A DNA stretch of 38,881 nucleotides from Candidatus Poribacteria bacterium. GTDB lineage: Bacteria; Poribacteria; WGA-4E; WGA-3G. The first letter of the stretch is position 1; every line of letters starts with the position of its first letter. The notes beneath the pieces were generated by a model that worked only from the letters and a program-made list of their open reading frames with translations, made no database searches and had not been told where the DNA came from. Where the stretch lies: assembly GCA_022827885.1 (NCBI GenBank), contig JAJEIP010000112.1, positions 1 to 38,881 on the forward strand, given 5' to 3'. Shown piece by piece: positions 7,836 through 16,041 of the stretch. The position numbers were made by a program, and so were the translations under genes.

Positions 7836-8473
7836 TTCTCGATGTCCCAACCCTTTTCCGTTGCAATTTTCCGCAATTTTCGGTCCGGGTTGACGGCAAC
7901 TGGGTGTCCAAATAACGCCAGTTTATGGGCATCCGTGTGATGATTTCCGTATGCGTAGGAAGCACTCAGGTCAAATCCGTGTTCAGTCGCGAGCTGGTGA
8001 GCAAGTCTCGCTTTGTTTTCCGCAAAAGGATGCAATCCGATACGTTGTCCTGTAAATCTTCCATCAACGACCTCCAATTCGTGGGCGACCATCATATCGG
8101 TTTGAAAATGCTCATGAAACGGCTCAACGAGGAACGACAATGAACCCGACATGAGGATAACCGTTCGTCCTGCGGTGCGATGGACATGAATCAATTCGGA
8201 AATGTGAGGCGCGATACTCGCACGCAACCTCTCGACAAAACAGCGATGTGCAATCTCATGGATGTGATTCTGTTCTAAACCGCGGAGATAGATTTTGTTG
8301 GATTTTGCTACGGGTAAGGACTTAACCCGCAGAAAATTGGAGGTCCACGCAAGCAGATTCGGTATGGGAATCTCACCGTGGTTCAACAGATATGTTAAAA
8401 AAAACTGTTCTGAAGAGAGGCGGATGATCGTGCCATCTAAGTCGAAAATGGCACATATTTTAGATGCTGTCAT
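7832..8473 (-). CDS. HAD-superfamily subfamily IB hydrolase (SerB/CicA-like)
   Basis: A 213-aa predicted phosphatase. Motif I FDLDGTI (nucleophile and acid Asp) is at about 10-15, motif II MSGS near 110, and the motif III Lys is in ENKARLAHQL. Motif IV, normally GDxxxD, reads GNHHTD, so its first Asp is Asn. The ending GHPVAVNPDRKLRKIATEKGW is typical of the HAD-IB family. ATG 8473 overlaps the pdxJ TGA and its own TGA overlaps the rluB-type ATG (4-bp overlaps both sides), which implies translational coupling. The substrate is unknown; its place behind pdxJ makes pyridoxine 5'-phosphate worth considering, but that is only inference. Confidence 0.85.
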   Translation of the reverse strand: MTASKICAIFDLDGTIIRLSSEQFFLTYLLNHGEIPIPNLLAWTSNFLRVKSLPVAKSNKIYLRGLEQNHIHEIAHRCFVERLRASIAPHISELIHVHRTAGRTVILMSGSLSFLVEPFHEHFQTDMMVAHELEVVDGRFTGQRIGLHPFAENKARLAHQLATEHGFDLSASYAYGNHHTDAHKLALFGHPVAVNPDRKLRKIATEKGWDIEK

Positions 8474-9222
8474 GTCGTTTGTTGCCCTAACGCGTGTCGA
8501 TAGGCTTTAACAGCGGCTTCCATCCCGATATAGAGTGCATCTGCCATAAGATGGTGTCCGATGGAGACTTCGAGAAGTCCCGTTAATTTCTGCATCAACG
8601 GTAGGTTTTCAAGATTCAGATCATGTCCAGCGTTGATGCCGAGTCCTAAATCCACCGCTTTCATTGCTGCATTTTCCAATAATGCAAATTCATGTTCAAT
8701 GTCCGGCTGCGTCTGTGCCATCGCGTAGGGGGCGGTATAAAGTTCGATTCGATCCGCTCCGATGTCGCGTGTTCTTACTATCTGTTCTATATCTGTTCCA
8801 CTAAATAGACTCACACGGATATCAGCATTTTTCAACGTTTCGATGATCGGTTTCAGCATATCCCCATCTTTACGTATGTCCCAAACGGTGTGGCTTGTTA
8901 TTTCACCTACCACGACTGGAACAAGCGTGCATTGTGTCGGTTTTGTACGTAGCACTGTATCAATGAGGTCAGGTCTCGGATCGCCTTCGATATTGTATTC
9001 AATGTTGGGGGATTCTTGCGTATTGATTTCTATTAACCGTTCAGCGATGTCCTGTACATCTGCTGGGGTGATATGACGCTGATCCTCGCGCGGGTGCACG
9101 GTAATGCCTTGCGCGCCAGCAGCGACACAGGTATCGACAGCGGTGAGAACATCCGGAATATCACCGCCTCGGGAGTTTCGTAATGTTGCAATTTTATTTA
9201 CATTTACACTTAATGCTATCAT
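8470..9222 (-). CDS. pdxJ: pyridoxine 5'-phosphate synthase
   Basis: A 250-aa TIM-barrel enzyme of usual PdxJ length. It condenses 1-deoxyxylulose 5-phosphate with 3-amino-2-oxopropyl phosphate in DXP-dependent vitamin B6 synthesis. Diagnostic stretches are SVNVNKIATLRNSRG, GAQGITVHPREDQRHI, PTQCTLVPV, DRIELYTAPYA, LGLGINAGHDLNLENL and EVSIGHHLMADALYIG. GGAG lies 6 nt before the ATG. It follows the dehydrogenase by 20 bp and overlaps the HAD gene. Finding PdxJ implies the DXP-dependent route rather than PdxS/PdxT. Confidence 0.97.
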   Translation of the reverse strand: MIALSVNVNKIATLRNSRGGDIPDVLTAVDTCVAAGAQGITVHPREDQRHITPADVQDIAERLIEINTQESPNIEYNIEGDPRPDLIDTVLRTKPTQCTLVPVVVGEITSHTVWDIRKDGDMLKPIIETLKNADIRVSLFSGTDIEQIVRTRDIGADRIELYTAPYAMAQTQPDIEHEFALLENAAMKAVDLGLGINAGHDLNLENLPLMQKLTGLLEVSIGHHLMADALYIGMEAAVKAYRHALGQQTT

Positions 9223-9242
9223 TTTTTCTCCATCCGTTCCTT

Positions 9243-10664
9243 TTACGGAAAAATACCCAACTGCATATAGGATTTCGCGATTTTGTGGATGGCGTTGATA
9301 AACGCAGCCGTTCGGTAACCTATGACCTCGTTTTTGTTCCTGTGCTGCATACGGATTTCACGTGTCTCCTGATAGGCGTTTATCATCGTATCCTGAAGAC
9401 CAGAGTTCACCAAATCTTCCTCATCAGCACCATGTATTAACGCACGCTCTTCGTCTGAAAATGTATAACCAGTCGCCTTCTCAACAGCGCGACGCATCAC
9501 GTGTTGCGTTTGGTCCTCAAACCGTTTGCCGAGCCTCCCAAATTGGACATGCGACAGATTCCGAAGCCACTCAAAATAGGAAACGGTAACACCCCCCGCG
9601 TTGAGGAAAGTGTCCGGTATAATCATAATTCCCCGTTTTTGGAAAATTTCATCAGCAGCGGGTGTTGTGGGTCCATTTGCAGCTTCAGCGATAATGGCGG
9701 CTTTGATTCGGGGCGCGTTTTCTGCTGTCAGTTGATTCTCGAGCGCAGCGGGAATGAGAATATCACAGGCTAATTCCAGACCATCGTTCGGATTCTCAAT
9801 GCATTCAGCACCCGGATACCCGCGAATTGACCCGGTTTCCGCGCGATGTGTGGCAACTTTTTCGACATCAAATCCTCGTGGGTCATAGATGCCACCATTG
9901 CGTTCTATAATCCCAATGACGCGAGCATCCGCCTCCATCAGAAACTTCGCAGCATGGTAACCAACATTACCAAACCCTTGGACAATGACACTTTTTCCGT
10001 GTAGACCGACGGAGAGCCCAAGGGGTTTCATATCCTCTGCGAAACTGCATGCCTCTTCTAAACCGAAGGCAACACCGCGTCCGGTAGCCCCTTTCCGCCC
10101 TTGAATCCCGTTTTGTTCGATCGGTTTACCTGTTACGCACGCAATAGCATTGAGTTTGTCAGGTGCCATTGTAATATACGTATCCAAAATCCACGTCATT
10201 TCGGTTTCGCTGGTTCCAAAATCAGGTGCTGGCACATCTACCCCGGGTCCGATGTAATTCTTCTGGATCAACTCATACGTATAACGACGCGTAATGCGCT
10301 CCAATTCACTTTCGGAATACTCGCGTCTATCCAGTTGGATGCCACCCTTAGCCCCACCGAACGGCACATCTACAAGCGCGCACTTATAGGTCATCAATGC
10401 GGCAAGTGCCATTATCTCGTCTTCGTTGACGAGGGTACTGTAACGAATGCCACCTTTTGTCGGAAGGATATGATGGCTATGTTCCGCGCGCCATCCGTGA
10501 ATAGTTTGAATAGTCCCGTCGTCCCGCTTTATTGGAAATGTGAAGTGGCAGGAGTTATTACATATCTTTATCTGCTCCAAAAGCCCGCGCGGATAATCAG
10601 TGAATCGGGCAGCCTTGTCAAAATCCTTATTCACTTTCTGGAAAAACGAGAAACTTTCTGCCAT
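9243..10664 (-). CDS. Glu/Leu/Phe/Val dehydrogenase family protein
   Basis: A 473-aa NAD(P)-dependent amino-acid dehydrogenase, most like glutamate dehydrogenase. The N-terminal domain contains HHILPTKGGIRYS and the catalytic lysine segment VPFGGAKGGI, then VPAPDFGTSETEMTWILDTY. The Rossmann domain has GFGNVGYHAAKFL near 230, and AEAANGPTTPAAD and DTFLNAGGVTVSYFEW follow. An upstream TTG (10673) is possible, but the AGG 9 nt before ATG 10664 favours the latter. It heads an operon with pdxJ, and glnE lies on the same strand 1 kb upstream, which suggests a local nitrogen theme. Length and motifs suit glutamate as substrate, but leucine or valine cannot be excluded. Confidence 0.92.
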   Translation of the reverse strand: MAESFSFFQKVNKDFDKAARFTDYPRGLLEQIKICNNSCHFTFPIKRDDGTIQTIHGWRAEHSHHILPTKGGIRYSTLVNEDEIMALAALMTYKCALVDVPFGGAKGGIQLDRREYSESELERITRRYTYELIQKNYIGPGVDVPAPDFGTSETEMTWILDTYITMAPDKLNAIACVTGKPIEQNGIQGRKGATGRGVAFGLEEACSFAEDMKPLGLSVGLHGKSVIVQGFGNVGYHAAKFLMEADARVIGIIERNGGIYDPRGFDVEKVATHRAETGSIRGYPGAECIENPNDGLELACDILIPAALENQLTAENAPRIKAAIIAEAANGPTTPAADEIFQKRGIMIIPDTFLNAGGVTVSYFEWLRNLSHVQFGRLGKRFEDQTQHVMRRAVEKATGYTFSDEERALIHGADEEDLVNSGLQDTMINAYQETREIRMQHRNKNEVIGYRTAAFINAIHKIAKSYMQLGIFP

Positions 10665-10680
10665 AATGCTCAACCTAAAT

Positions 10681-10715
10681 GTAGGGACGGGCGAGGCGCA
10701 GAGACCTCGCCCTAC
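10681..10715. repeat. palindromic repeat (GTAGGG...CCTAC type)
   Basis: GGGCGAGG (10689-10696) and CCTCGCCC (10705-10712) form an 8-bp stem inside outer ends GTAGGG and CCCTAC. It lies between the NHL gene and the dehydrogenase gene. A related but weaker element is at 38756-38796. Confidence 0.65.
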
Positions 10716-10754
10716 AACAATATGATGTGAAAACTTCGTCTTAGGAAGCCAGTG

Positions 10755-11615
10755 CTACCGTTGCCGGATGAACTTTTGGAGACGGGCATCCGCTTGAACT
10801 TCACCGACATAGATATCGCCGCGCGAATCCAACCAGATACCGTGTGGGCATGCCATAAATTCACCGGGGACGCTACTGCCGCGTTCGCTGCCCCATTGGG
10901 AGACAACCTCGCCATCCAAGGTCATAATCGTGATACGTTGATCCAGTTCAGCGATATAGACGAGTTCATCTTCGCCGATGTAGATCGTGTCTGGATGCGC
11001 CAGACCTCCCCATTCTTCAATGTACTCACCATCGAGCGTAAAGAACTGAATACGATTGTTTTCTCTATCGGCGACCATGAGCCTATTGCGCGGATCAACT
11101 CTGACACAATGTGGGAGATCGAACTCACTGGGACCTGTGCCGGGCTGTCCCCACGATTTAATCAATTCACCATCAGCCGAATATTTGTGGACACGGGCGT
11201 TACCGTAGCCGTCGGTGATATACAGTTCGCCCTCAGGGCCGACTGCCAAATCTGTCGGTTTGTTGAAGGGTTCACCTTCCGCCCCGGGTTCATCTGGGGT
11301 ACCGAGCGTCATCAACAGTTCACCCTCCGTAGTGAACTTCCGCATAACGTGTGTATCCCGTTCCGTACAATAGATATTATCATCGGTATCGATAAAAATC
11401 CCGTGAGCGTCCTTAAGAATATCATCTCCCCAAGAATTGAGAAAGTTACCGTCCCGGTCAAAGACGACCATGGGATGCTCACTGCGACTGTAAACATAAA
11501 TGCGATCCTGTGAATCGACAGCAACAGCAGGAACCCAACCAAATTCCCAGCCCTCTGGAAGTGTCCACCAATTTTCTTGCACAGTATATTGATGTGTACC
11601 TTGTCCAAAAACCAT
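10755..11615 (-). CDS. NHL-repeat beta-propeller protein
   Basis: A 286-aa protein composed of NHL-type blades, a six-bladed propeller like that of peptidyl-alpha-hydroxyglycine alpha-amidating lyase. Repeating units are visible: GWVPAVAVDSQDRIYVYSR, DAHGIFIDTDDNIYCTER, KPTDLAVGPEGELYITDG, LPHCVRVDPRNRLMVADREN, HPDTIYIGEDELVYIAEL and CPHGIWLDSRGDIYVGEV. No signal peptide or membrane segment is seen, so it is probably cytoplasmic. GGGAG 7 nt before the ATG supports the start. Such proteins range from lyases to binding scaffolds; the catalytic or binding role cannot be assigned from sequence. Confidence 0.87.
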   Translation of the reverse strand: MVFGQGTHQYTVQENWWTLPEGWEFGWVPAVAVDSQDRIYVYSRSEHPMVVFDRDGNFLNSWGDDILKDAHGIFIDTDDNIYCTERDTHVMRKFTTEGELLMTLGTPDEPGAEGEPFNKPTDLAVGPEGELYITDGYGNARVHKYSADGELIKSWGQPGTGPSEFDLPHCVRVDPRNRLMVADRENNRIQFFTLDGEYIEEWGGLAHPDTIYIGEDELVYIAELDQRITIMTLDGEVVSQWGSERGSSVPGEFMACPHGIWLDSRGDIYVGEVQADARLQKFIRQR

Positions 11616-11716
11616 AAATTTTCTCCCTACTCCAAAATGAATTGGCAGCTATTTTAGCAAGTTCATCGCGATTTCTCAAGGTTTTTAATTCTTCCTTTGC
11701 CCAGGAGTTAAAAAAC

Positions 11717-14700
11717 TTATTTTACAAGAATCTCATTAAAGAGAGCACGGGTCATCTCGGTCCATTTTCCGTAATCCTGTAAAAACGCTTCCGCAGCGGG
11801 TTTATCGTCACTTCCTGTATATCCGAGACGGCGCGCCAGCTGTCCCAGTTCCGCGCGATTTTTCGGCAGCGCGTCCAACGCCCGATCGTGGACAATACGG
11901 AGGGCATTCTCGACGCGTCTCAGAAATTGATACGCTTCCGCGAATCCGTCACACTGCGCCTTTGTCAGCACGCCAATCTCGTGCAATCTCTCAATCGCGA
12001 GCGGTGTGTTTTGCACACGCACAGAAGTTTCCCTGCCGCCATGCACCAATTGAAGGGTTTGAACGGCGAATTCTATATCCACAAGTCCGCCGTAGCCTGA
12101 CTTGACATTAACTGTGGATGTCTGTGCTTTGCTACCCCTTCTCCGCCGAGTGGATGTCTTTCGAGTCGCTTGTGCTTCTTTCCGTTGGCGTGTATGCACA
12201 ATCTCGGCGATCTCCTCAGACGTTAAAGCATCCCCATAACAGAAGGCGTGGGCGATTTCCAAGAATTGGTTGCCAAGGTGTTCTATGTCTCCCGCGACGA
12301 CACGCGCACGTGTCAGCGCCTGACGTTCCCAAACCTCTGCAGTATTATCGTAATAATTCTGATATCCTGCCAATGGCAGTGCGATCGCACCCCCTGTTCC
12401 GTGTGGACGGAGCCGCAGATCAACCTCATAGATACTCACGCCACTGCCAGCAAGCCGATTTACTAACTCTAAACCGATAGCTGAAAAATACTCCACATTC
12501 GGCGTACCTTTTGTCGTCTCACCATCTGCCGAATAGACGTACATAACATCTAAGTCTGAACTGAAATTCAATTCACGTCCACCAAACTTACCCATTGCAA
12601 TGATCGCGAACGTTACGGGTGTTCCATCGGGCGCGAGTGGCGTGCCGTGTGCCTCGCGAAGTTCCGCCTCAATTTCTGGATAAATGGCTTGCAACGTCGC
12701 TTCGGCTAAATCAGAGAGTTCTTGCGTCGTATCCGGTAATGTCGCGTTTCCGAGAATATTTCGCAAGGCGATACGCCAGATCTCATCGTTTTTATAGCGC
12801 CTCAACATGGACAGCAGTCTGCTCTCCGGTGCTTCTTTGACCACTCGCAACGCCTCTGTTTGCTTCTCGGCGAGCGTTTTGGAACGTTCTATCAACGTAG
12901 GGACCGTCAGCAAATCAAAAAGTTCAGGACTCGCGATGAGCATATCTGCAAGATATAAACTCGTGCCACAGACCCGCGTCAGCACTTCAAGGGTCGAGGG
13001 CTTCTCAGCGAACATTGTGTAGTAGCTGCTCCGCGCCCCCACTTTATCTGTAAACGCCGAAAGGTAACGGAGTGCCATGTCCGGATTAGGGGAGTCCCGC
13101 AAAACATTTAGGAGTGTCGGCGCAAGTTTAAAGAAAGTCCGTCGCACACTCGGTGAGAATTGAATACCATCCCCACCGTTTGCAAGTTGTTTTAAGAGAC
13201 GCTGCGCGTTTCGGACGTTTTCAAAGCGGAACGTGCTCAAGAAATTTTCTAATTGATGCGGATCCTCTTCGGAGAGTAGCACGGCGATGTCAAGCCCATC
13301 TTCAGATTGAATTGAAGTCGTAGTGATTTTCTCAAAAGTGGCGCGCACCTGTTCGGTATGGGCGCGATAATCTTCCCGAAACGCCGCCAGCGCATCCGTT
13401 TCTGTGGTGTGTTGATACCCCACGCGCCGGGCGAGTTCCCGATCCTCCGTTTCTTTCTCCGGGATTAAATAACGCTGTTGATCCGCTTCGAGTTGGATGC
13501 AGTTTTCAACTGTCCGTAGAAACCTATAGGCAGCCATAAGCGCGTCGGCATCCTCCACGCTAAGGAGTCTGTTTTCTTTTAGTGCCGCAAGCACTTCCAA
13601 AGTATTGTGTGAACACAGGGACTTTCGCTTGGCACCGTGAATCATCTGAAGGCACTGGACGGTGAACTCAATATCCCGGATAGCACCCGGACCGAGTTTT
13701 ACATGTTTTTCCAGGGTCGCGCCTTCACTGACGAGCCTTTCCTCTATCCGTGCTTTAGTGCGTCGGATATCTGCCTTAATCTCGGTAAGTGTCACGCCAT
13801 CTAAATAACGCTGATAGACAAACGGCTGGATCATGCGAATGAACTCATCGCCAAATGCCATATCTCCAGCGACGGGGCGCGCTTTAATTAAAGCTTGACG
13901 TTCCCACAAGTCACCCCATCCTTCATAGTAACTCTCGTAACTCTCCATCGAACGGATGATAACACCTGCGCTACTTTCCGGACGCAAGCGGATGTCAACG
14001 CGAAAGACGTAGCCCTCTGGCGTTATCTCACTCATCGCCTTGATGAGAAATTCGCAAAGACGTGAGAAGTACTCGCTATTGTCAGTTCCCATATCGGTCC
14101 GTGCATCATCCGAATACACAAAAATAAGGTCAATGTCGGAACTGAAGTTGAGTTCATAGCCACCTAACTTTCCCATACCGATGATAGCGAAACGACACGG
14201 CGCAGTGCCTTCTTCATCGAGGGGTGTCCCGAACTTCGGTTTCATCACTTGGTCACGCCCGATTTCGTAGCAGTGTTGTAGTGCGGCTTCAGCCAAATTG
14301 CTCAACTCTAAAGTTGTTGTTTCAACATCTGCCACCTTAAGCAGATCGCGCAATCCGATACGAAGCGTTTCCCGGCGTTTGTATCGCCGCAGGATACGGA
14401 GTTTCTGCTCTACCGAAGCGAACCGCGAAATGGATTGCTTAAGTTCCTGATACATTATCTCCGAGGTTTTCTGTGTCTCCATCACATTCGGATCAATGAT
14501 GTCATAGAAATATTCAGGAGTGCGAATTAAAATTTCAGACAAATAGGTGGACGCACCGAAAGTTAAGATGACAGGACGTATGATATGCGGCGCATCTCGC
14601 AGTAGATGATAGAGCGATCTGCGATTAAAGGATGCCGCTGCAAAACGTGAAAAACGATTTAAAGCGGCTTCAGGGTTCGGTGCGTCTATGGAAGTTTTCA

Positions 14701-14881
14701 ACAAGCGGGTGACGAAGTCCGCAAAGCAGGTCTGGATGTCTGCGTCGTCGGTGGTGAGTTCTTGTAGGCTGCGCAATATAGATTCGTTGTCTACATGACC
14801 GGCTCTATCGGCAGCATTGGATAAAATTCGATGAATTTCTTCTCTCTGACGTTGTGGGAGCGACAATTCTGCGTAATTCAT
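11717..14881 (-). CDS. glnE: bifunctional glutamine synthetase adenylyltransferase/deadenylase
   Basis: A 1054-aa protein that adenylylates and deadenylylates glutamine synthetase in nitrogen control. Two nucleotidyltransferase domains are in tandem. The N-terminal one has GMGKLGGYELNFSSDIDLIFVYS. The C-terminal one has AMGKFGGRELNFSSDLDVMYVYS. The GlnE-specific RPEGSAG-like stretch appears as RLRPESSAGVIIRSMESYESYY and RLRPHGTGGAIALPL, and each is followed by the WERQAL(I/T)KARPVAGD type motif. A basic insert (TRKTSTRRRRGSKAQ) lies in the C-terminal half. The start at 14881 is preferred over one 29 codons earlier because GAGAGGAG lies just before this ATG. No glnA or glnB is in the window. 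Confidence 0.96.
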   Translation of the reverse strand: MNYAELSLPQRQREEIHRILSNAADRAGHVDNESILRSLQELTTDDADIQTCFADFVTRLLKTSIDAPNPEAALNRFSRFAAASFNRRSLYHLLRDAPHIIRPVILTFGASTYLSEILIRTPEYFYDIIDPNVMETQKTSEIMYQELKQSISRFASVEQKLRILRRYKRRETLRIGLRDLLKVADVETTTLELSNLAEAALQHCYEIGRDQVMKPKFGTPLDEEGTAPCRFAIIGMGKLGGYELNFSSDIDLIFVYSDDARTDMGTDNSEYFSRLCEFLIKAMSEITPEGYVFRVDIRLRPESSAGVIIRSMESYESYYEGWGDLWERQALIKARPVAGDMAFGDEFIRMIQPFVYQRYLDGVTLTEIKADIRRTKARIEERLVSEGATLEKHVKLGPGAIRDIEFTVQCLQMIHGAKRKSLCSHNTLEVLAALKENRLLSVEDADALMAAYRFLRTVENCIQLEADQQRYLIPEKETEDRELARRVGYQHTTETDALAAFREDYRAHTEQVRATFEKITTTSIQSEDGLDIAVLLSEEDPHQLENFLSTFRFENVRNAQRLLKQLANGGDGIQFSPSVRRTFFKLAPTLLNVLRDSPNPDMALRYLSAFTDKVGARSSYYTMFAEKPSTLEVLTRVCGTSLYLADMLIASPELFDLLTVPTLIERSKTLAEKQTEALRVVKEAPESRLLSMLRRYKNDEIWRIALRNILGNATLPDTTQELSDLAEATLQAIYPEIEAELREAHGTPLAPDGTPVTFAIIAMGKFGGRELNFSSDLDVMYVYSADGETTKGTPNVEYFSAIGLELVNRLAGSGVSIYEVDLRLRPHGTGGAIALPLAGYQNYYDNTAEVWERQALTRARVVAGDIEHLGNQFLEIAHAFCYGDALTSEEIAEIVHTRQRKEAQATRKTSTRRRRGSKAQTSTVNVKSGYGGLVDIEFAVQTLQLVHGGRETSVRVQNTPLAIERLHEIGVLTKAQCDGFAEAYQFLRRVENALRIVHDRALDALPKNRAELGQLARRLGYTGSDDKPAAEAFLQDYGKWTEMTRALFNEILVK

Positions 14882-14921
14882 TATGTTTTTCTCCTCTCTA
14901 TGCAACGCTATGATTAATCTT

Positions 14922-14950
14922 ATTTTACCACGCTTTTGCCCGCCGTTGCA
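14922..14950 (-). promoter_or_regulatory. promoter for glnE
   Basis: On the minus strand TTGCAA (14950-14945) and TAAAAT (14927-14922) are 17 bp apart, about 40 bp upstream of the glnE ATG. Confidence 0.5.
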
Positions 14951-14974
14951 AGCCAATTTCCTAAACACTTTTCC

Positions 14975-15001
14975 TGTAGGAGGGAACTCCGATTCCCGAC
15001 A
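14975..15001. repeat. imperfect palindrome between glnE and the isomerase gene
   Basis: GGGAA and TTCCC arms with a 6-nt centre lie inside outer TGT and ACA. It resembles a dispersed intergenic element, but no second copy was seen in this window. Confidence 0.4.
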
Positions 15002-15044
15002 ATATTAACACTCGGCGAAGAGGTTTTCGTTTAACAACACCCTC

Positions 15045-15086
15045 TTACTGACCACCGACTGCTGATTATTGACTACTGATTACTGA
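15045..15086. repeat. heptanucleotide tandem repeat, six units
   Basis: Six consecutive 7-mers (TTACTGA, CCACCGA, CTGCTGA, TTATTGA, CTACTGA, TTACTGA) keep exact register with no insertion, consensus NNNCTGA. It lies in the divergent glnE/isomerase space, just upstream of the isomerase promoter. Confidence 0.75.
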
Positions 15087-15105
15087 CCGCCACCTAAAAT
15101 CTTGC

Positions 15106-15134
15106 TTGCTATTAACACCGCGCTGTGCTAACAT
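15106..15134 (+). promoter_or_regulatory. promoter for the isomerase-enolase-SDR genes
   Basis: TTGCTA (15106-15111) and TAACAT (15129-15134) are separated by 17 bp. AAGGAGAG follows immediately before ATG 15166. Confidence 0.45.
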
Positions 15135-15165
15135 ATCGCGAAAGTTTCAAAGGAGAGATATAACT

Positions 15166-16041
15166 ATGTTTAAACTCGGCGTTATCAACGACGAAGTTTC
15201 ACAAGACTTTGCCACCGTTGTCAATTTTGTAAAAGAATTCAACCTACACTCTATCGAAATTCGCTCTGCCTGGGACAAACTCCCACATGAACTCACCGAT
15301 GCCGACATTGATGAGATAAAACGCTTGCTCGACGGCACCGACATCGAGATTATTGGCGTCGCATCCCCGTTCTTCAAATGCGATATGGACAACGCCGCGG
15401 AACGGAAAGAACACCTTGATATACTCAAAGGATCCATCCGGACGGCAAAGGCGTTTGATACCAATCTCATCCGAACCTTCGTCTTCTGGGACACTGGTGA
15501 AACCGAGGCGCGATGGGATGAAATTATCGCCTCCTACGATGAACCGCGCAGGATGATAGACGGTGAAGGCATTGTCCTCGGCATGGAAAACGAATCCACA
15601 ACCTCGCTCCGCACCGCCAAACTCACAGCGGAATTTATTGAGCAGATTGATTCTCCGAATATCCGCGGTATCTGGGATCCTGCCAATGAAGCACACGCAA
15701 AGGGTGGCGAAACCCCGTATCCCGATGCATACAACCGTATGAAACCGACAATGATCCACGCGCACCTCAAGGACGCGGGTCCAAACCCCGATACAGGCGA
15801 GATAGAATCCGTTCCGGTCGGCGACGGCATCATCGACTGGCAAGGTCAACTGCAAGCCCTTATTGACGACGGTTACGAAGGGCATCTGACTCTTGAAACG
15901 CATTGGCGACCCTCACTGAAAATTGACGAAGCCATCCTCAACCGTCCAGCAGGTCAGGCGTTTTCTGAAGCCGGTGAGGAAGCCTCCCGCATCTGTATTG
16001 AGAATTTACTGGCGATGATCGAGAACTTGAGGCAAAAATGA
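15166..16041 (+). CDS. sugar phosphate isomerase/epimerase (xylose isomerase-like TIM barrel)
   Basis: A 291-aa AP-endonuclease-2-type TIM barrel. Typical strands and metal ligands are recognisable: NLHSIEIRSAWDKLPHEL, IIGVASPFFKCD, LGMENESTTSLRTAKL (metal Glu), IRGIWDPANEA (Asp), MIHAHLKDAG (His), and GHLTLETHWRP (final Glu). AAGGAGAG 7-14 nt upstream fixes the ATG at 15166; the frame is open further upstream but the promoter lies there. Its stop overlaps the start of the enolase-superfamily gene by 4 bp (ATGA), so the two are translated together. It probably isomerises or epimerises a sugar or keto-sugar; the substrate cannot be named. Confidence 0.88.
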   Translation: MFKLGVINDEVSQDFATVVNFVKEFNLHSIEIRSAWDKLPHELTDADIDEIKRLLDGTDIEIIGVASPFFKCDMDNAAERKEHLDILKGSIRTAKAFDTNLIRTFVFWDTGETEARWDEIIASYDEPRRMIDGEGIVLGMENESTTSLRTAKLTAEFIEQIDSPNIRGIWDPANEAHAKGGETPYPDAYNRMKPTMIHAHLKDAGPNPDTGEIESVPVGDGIIDWQGQLQALIDDGYEGHLTLETHWRPSLKIDEAILNRPAGQAFSEAGEEASRICIENLLAMIENLRQK

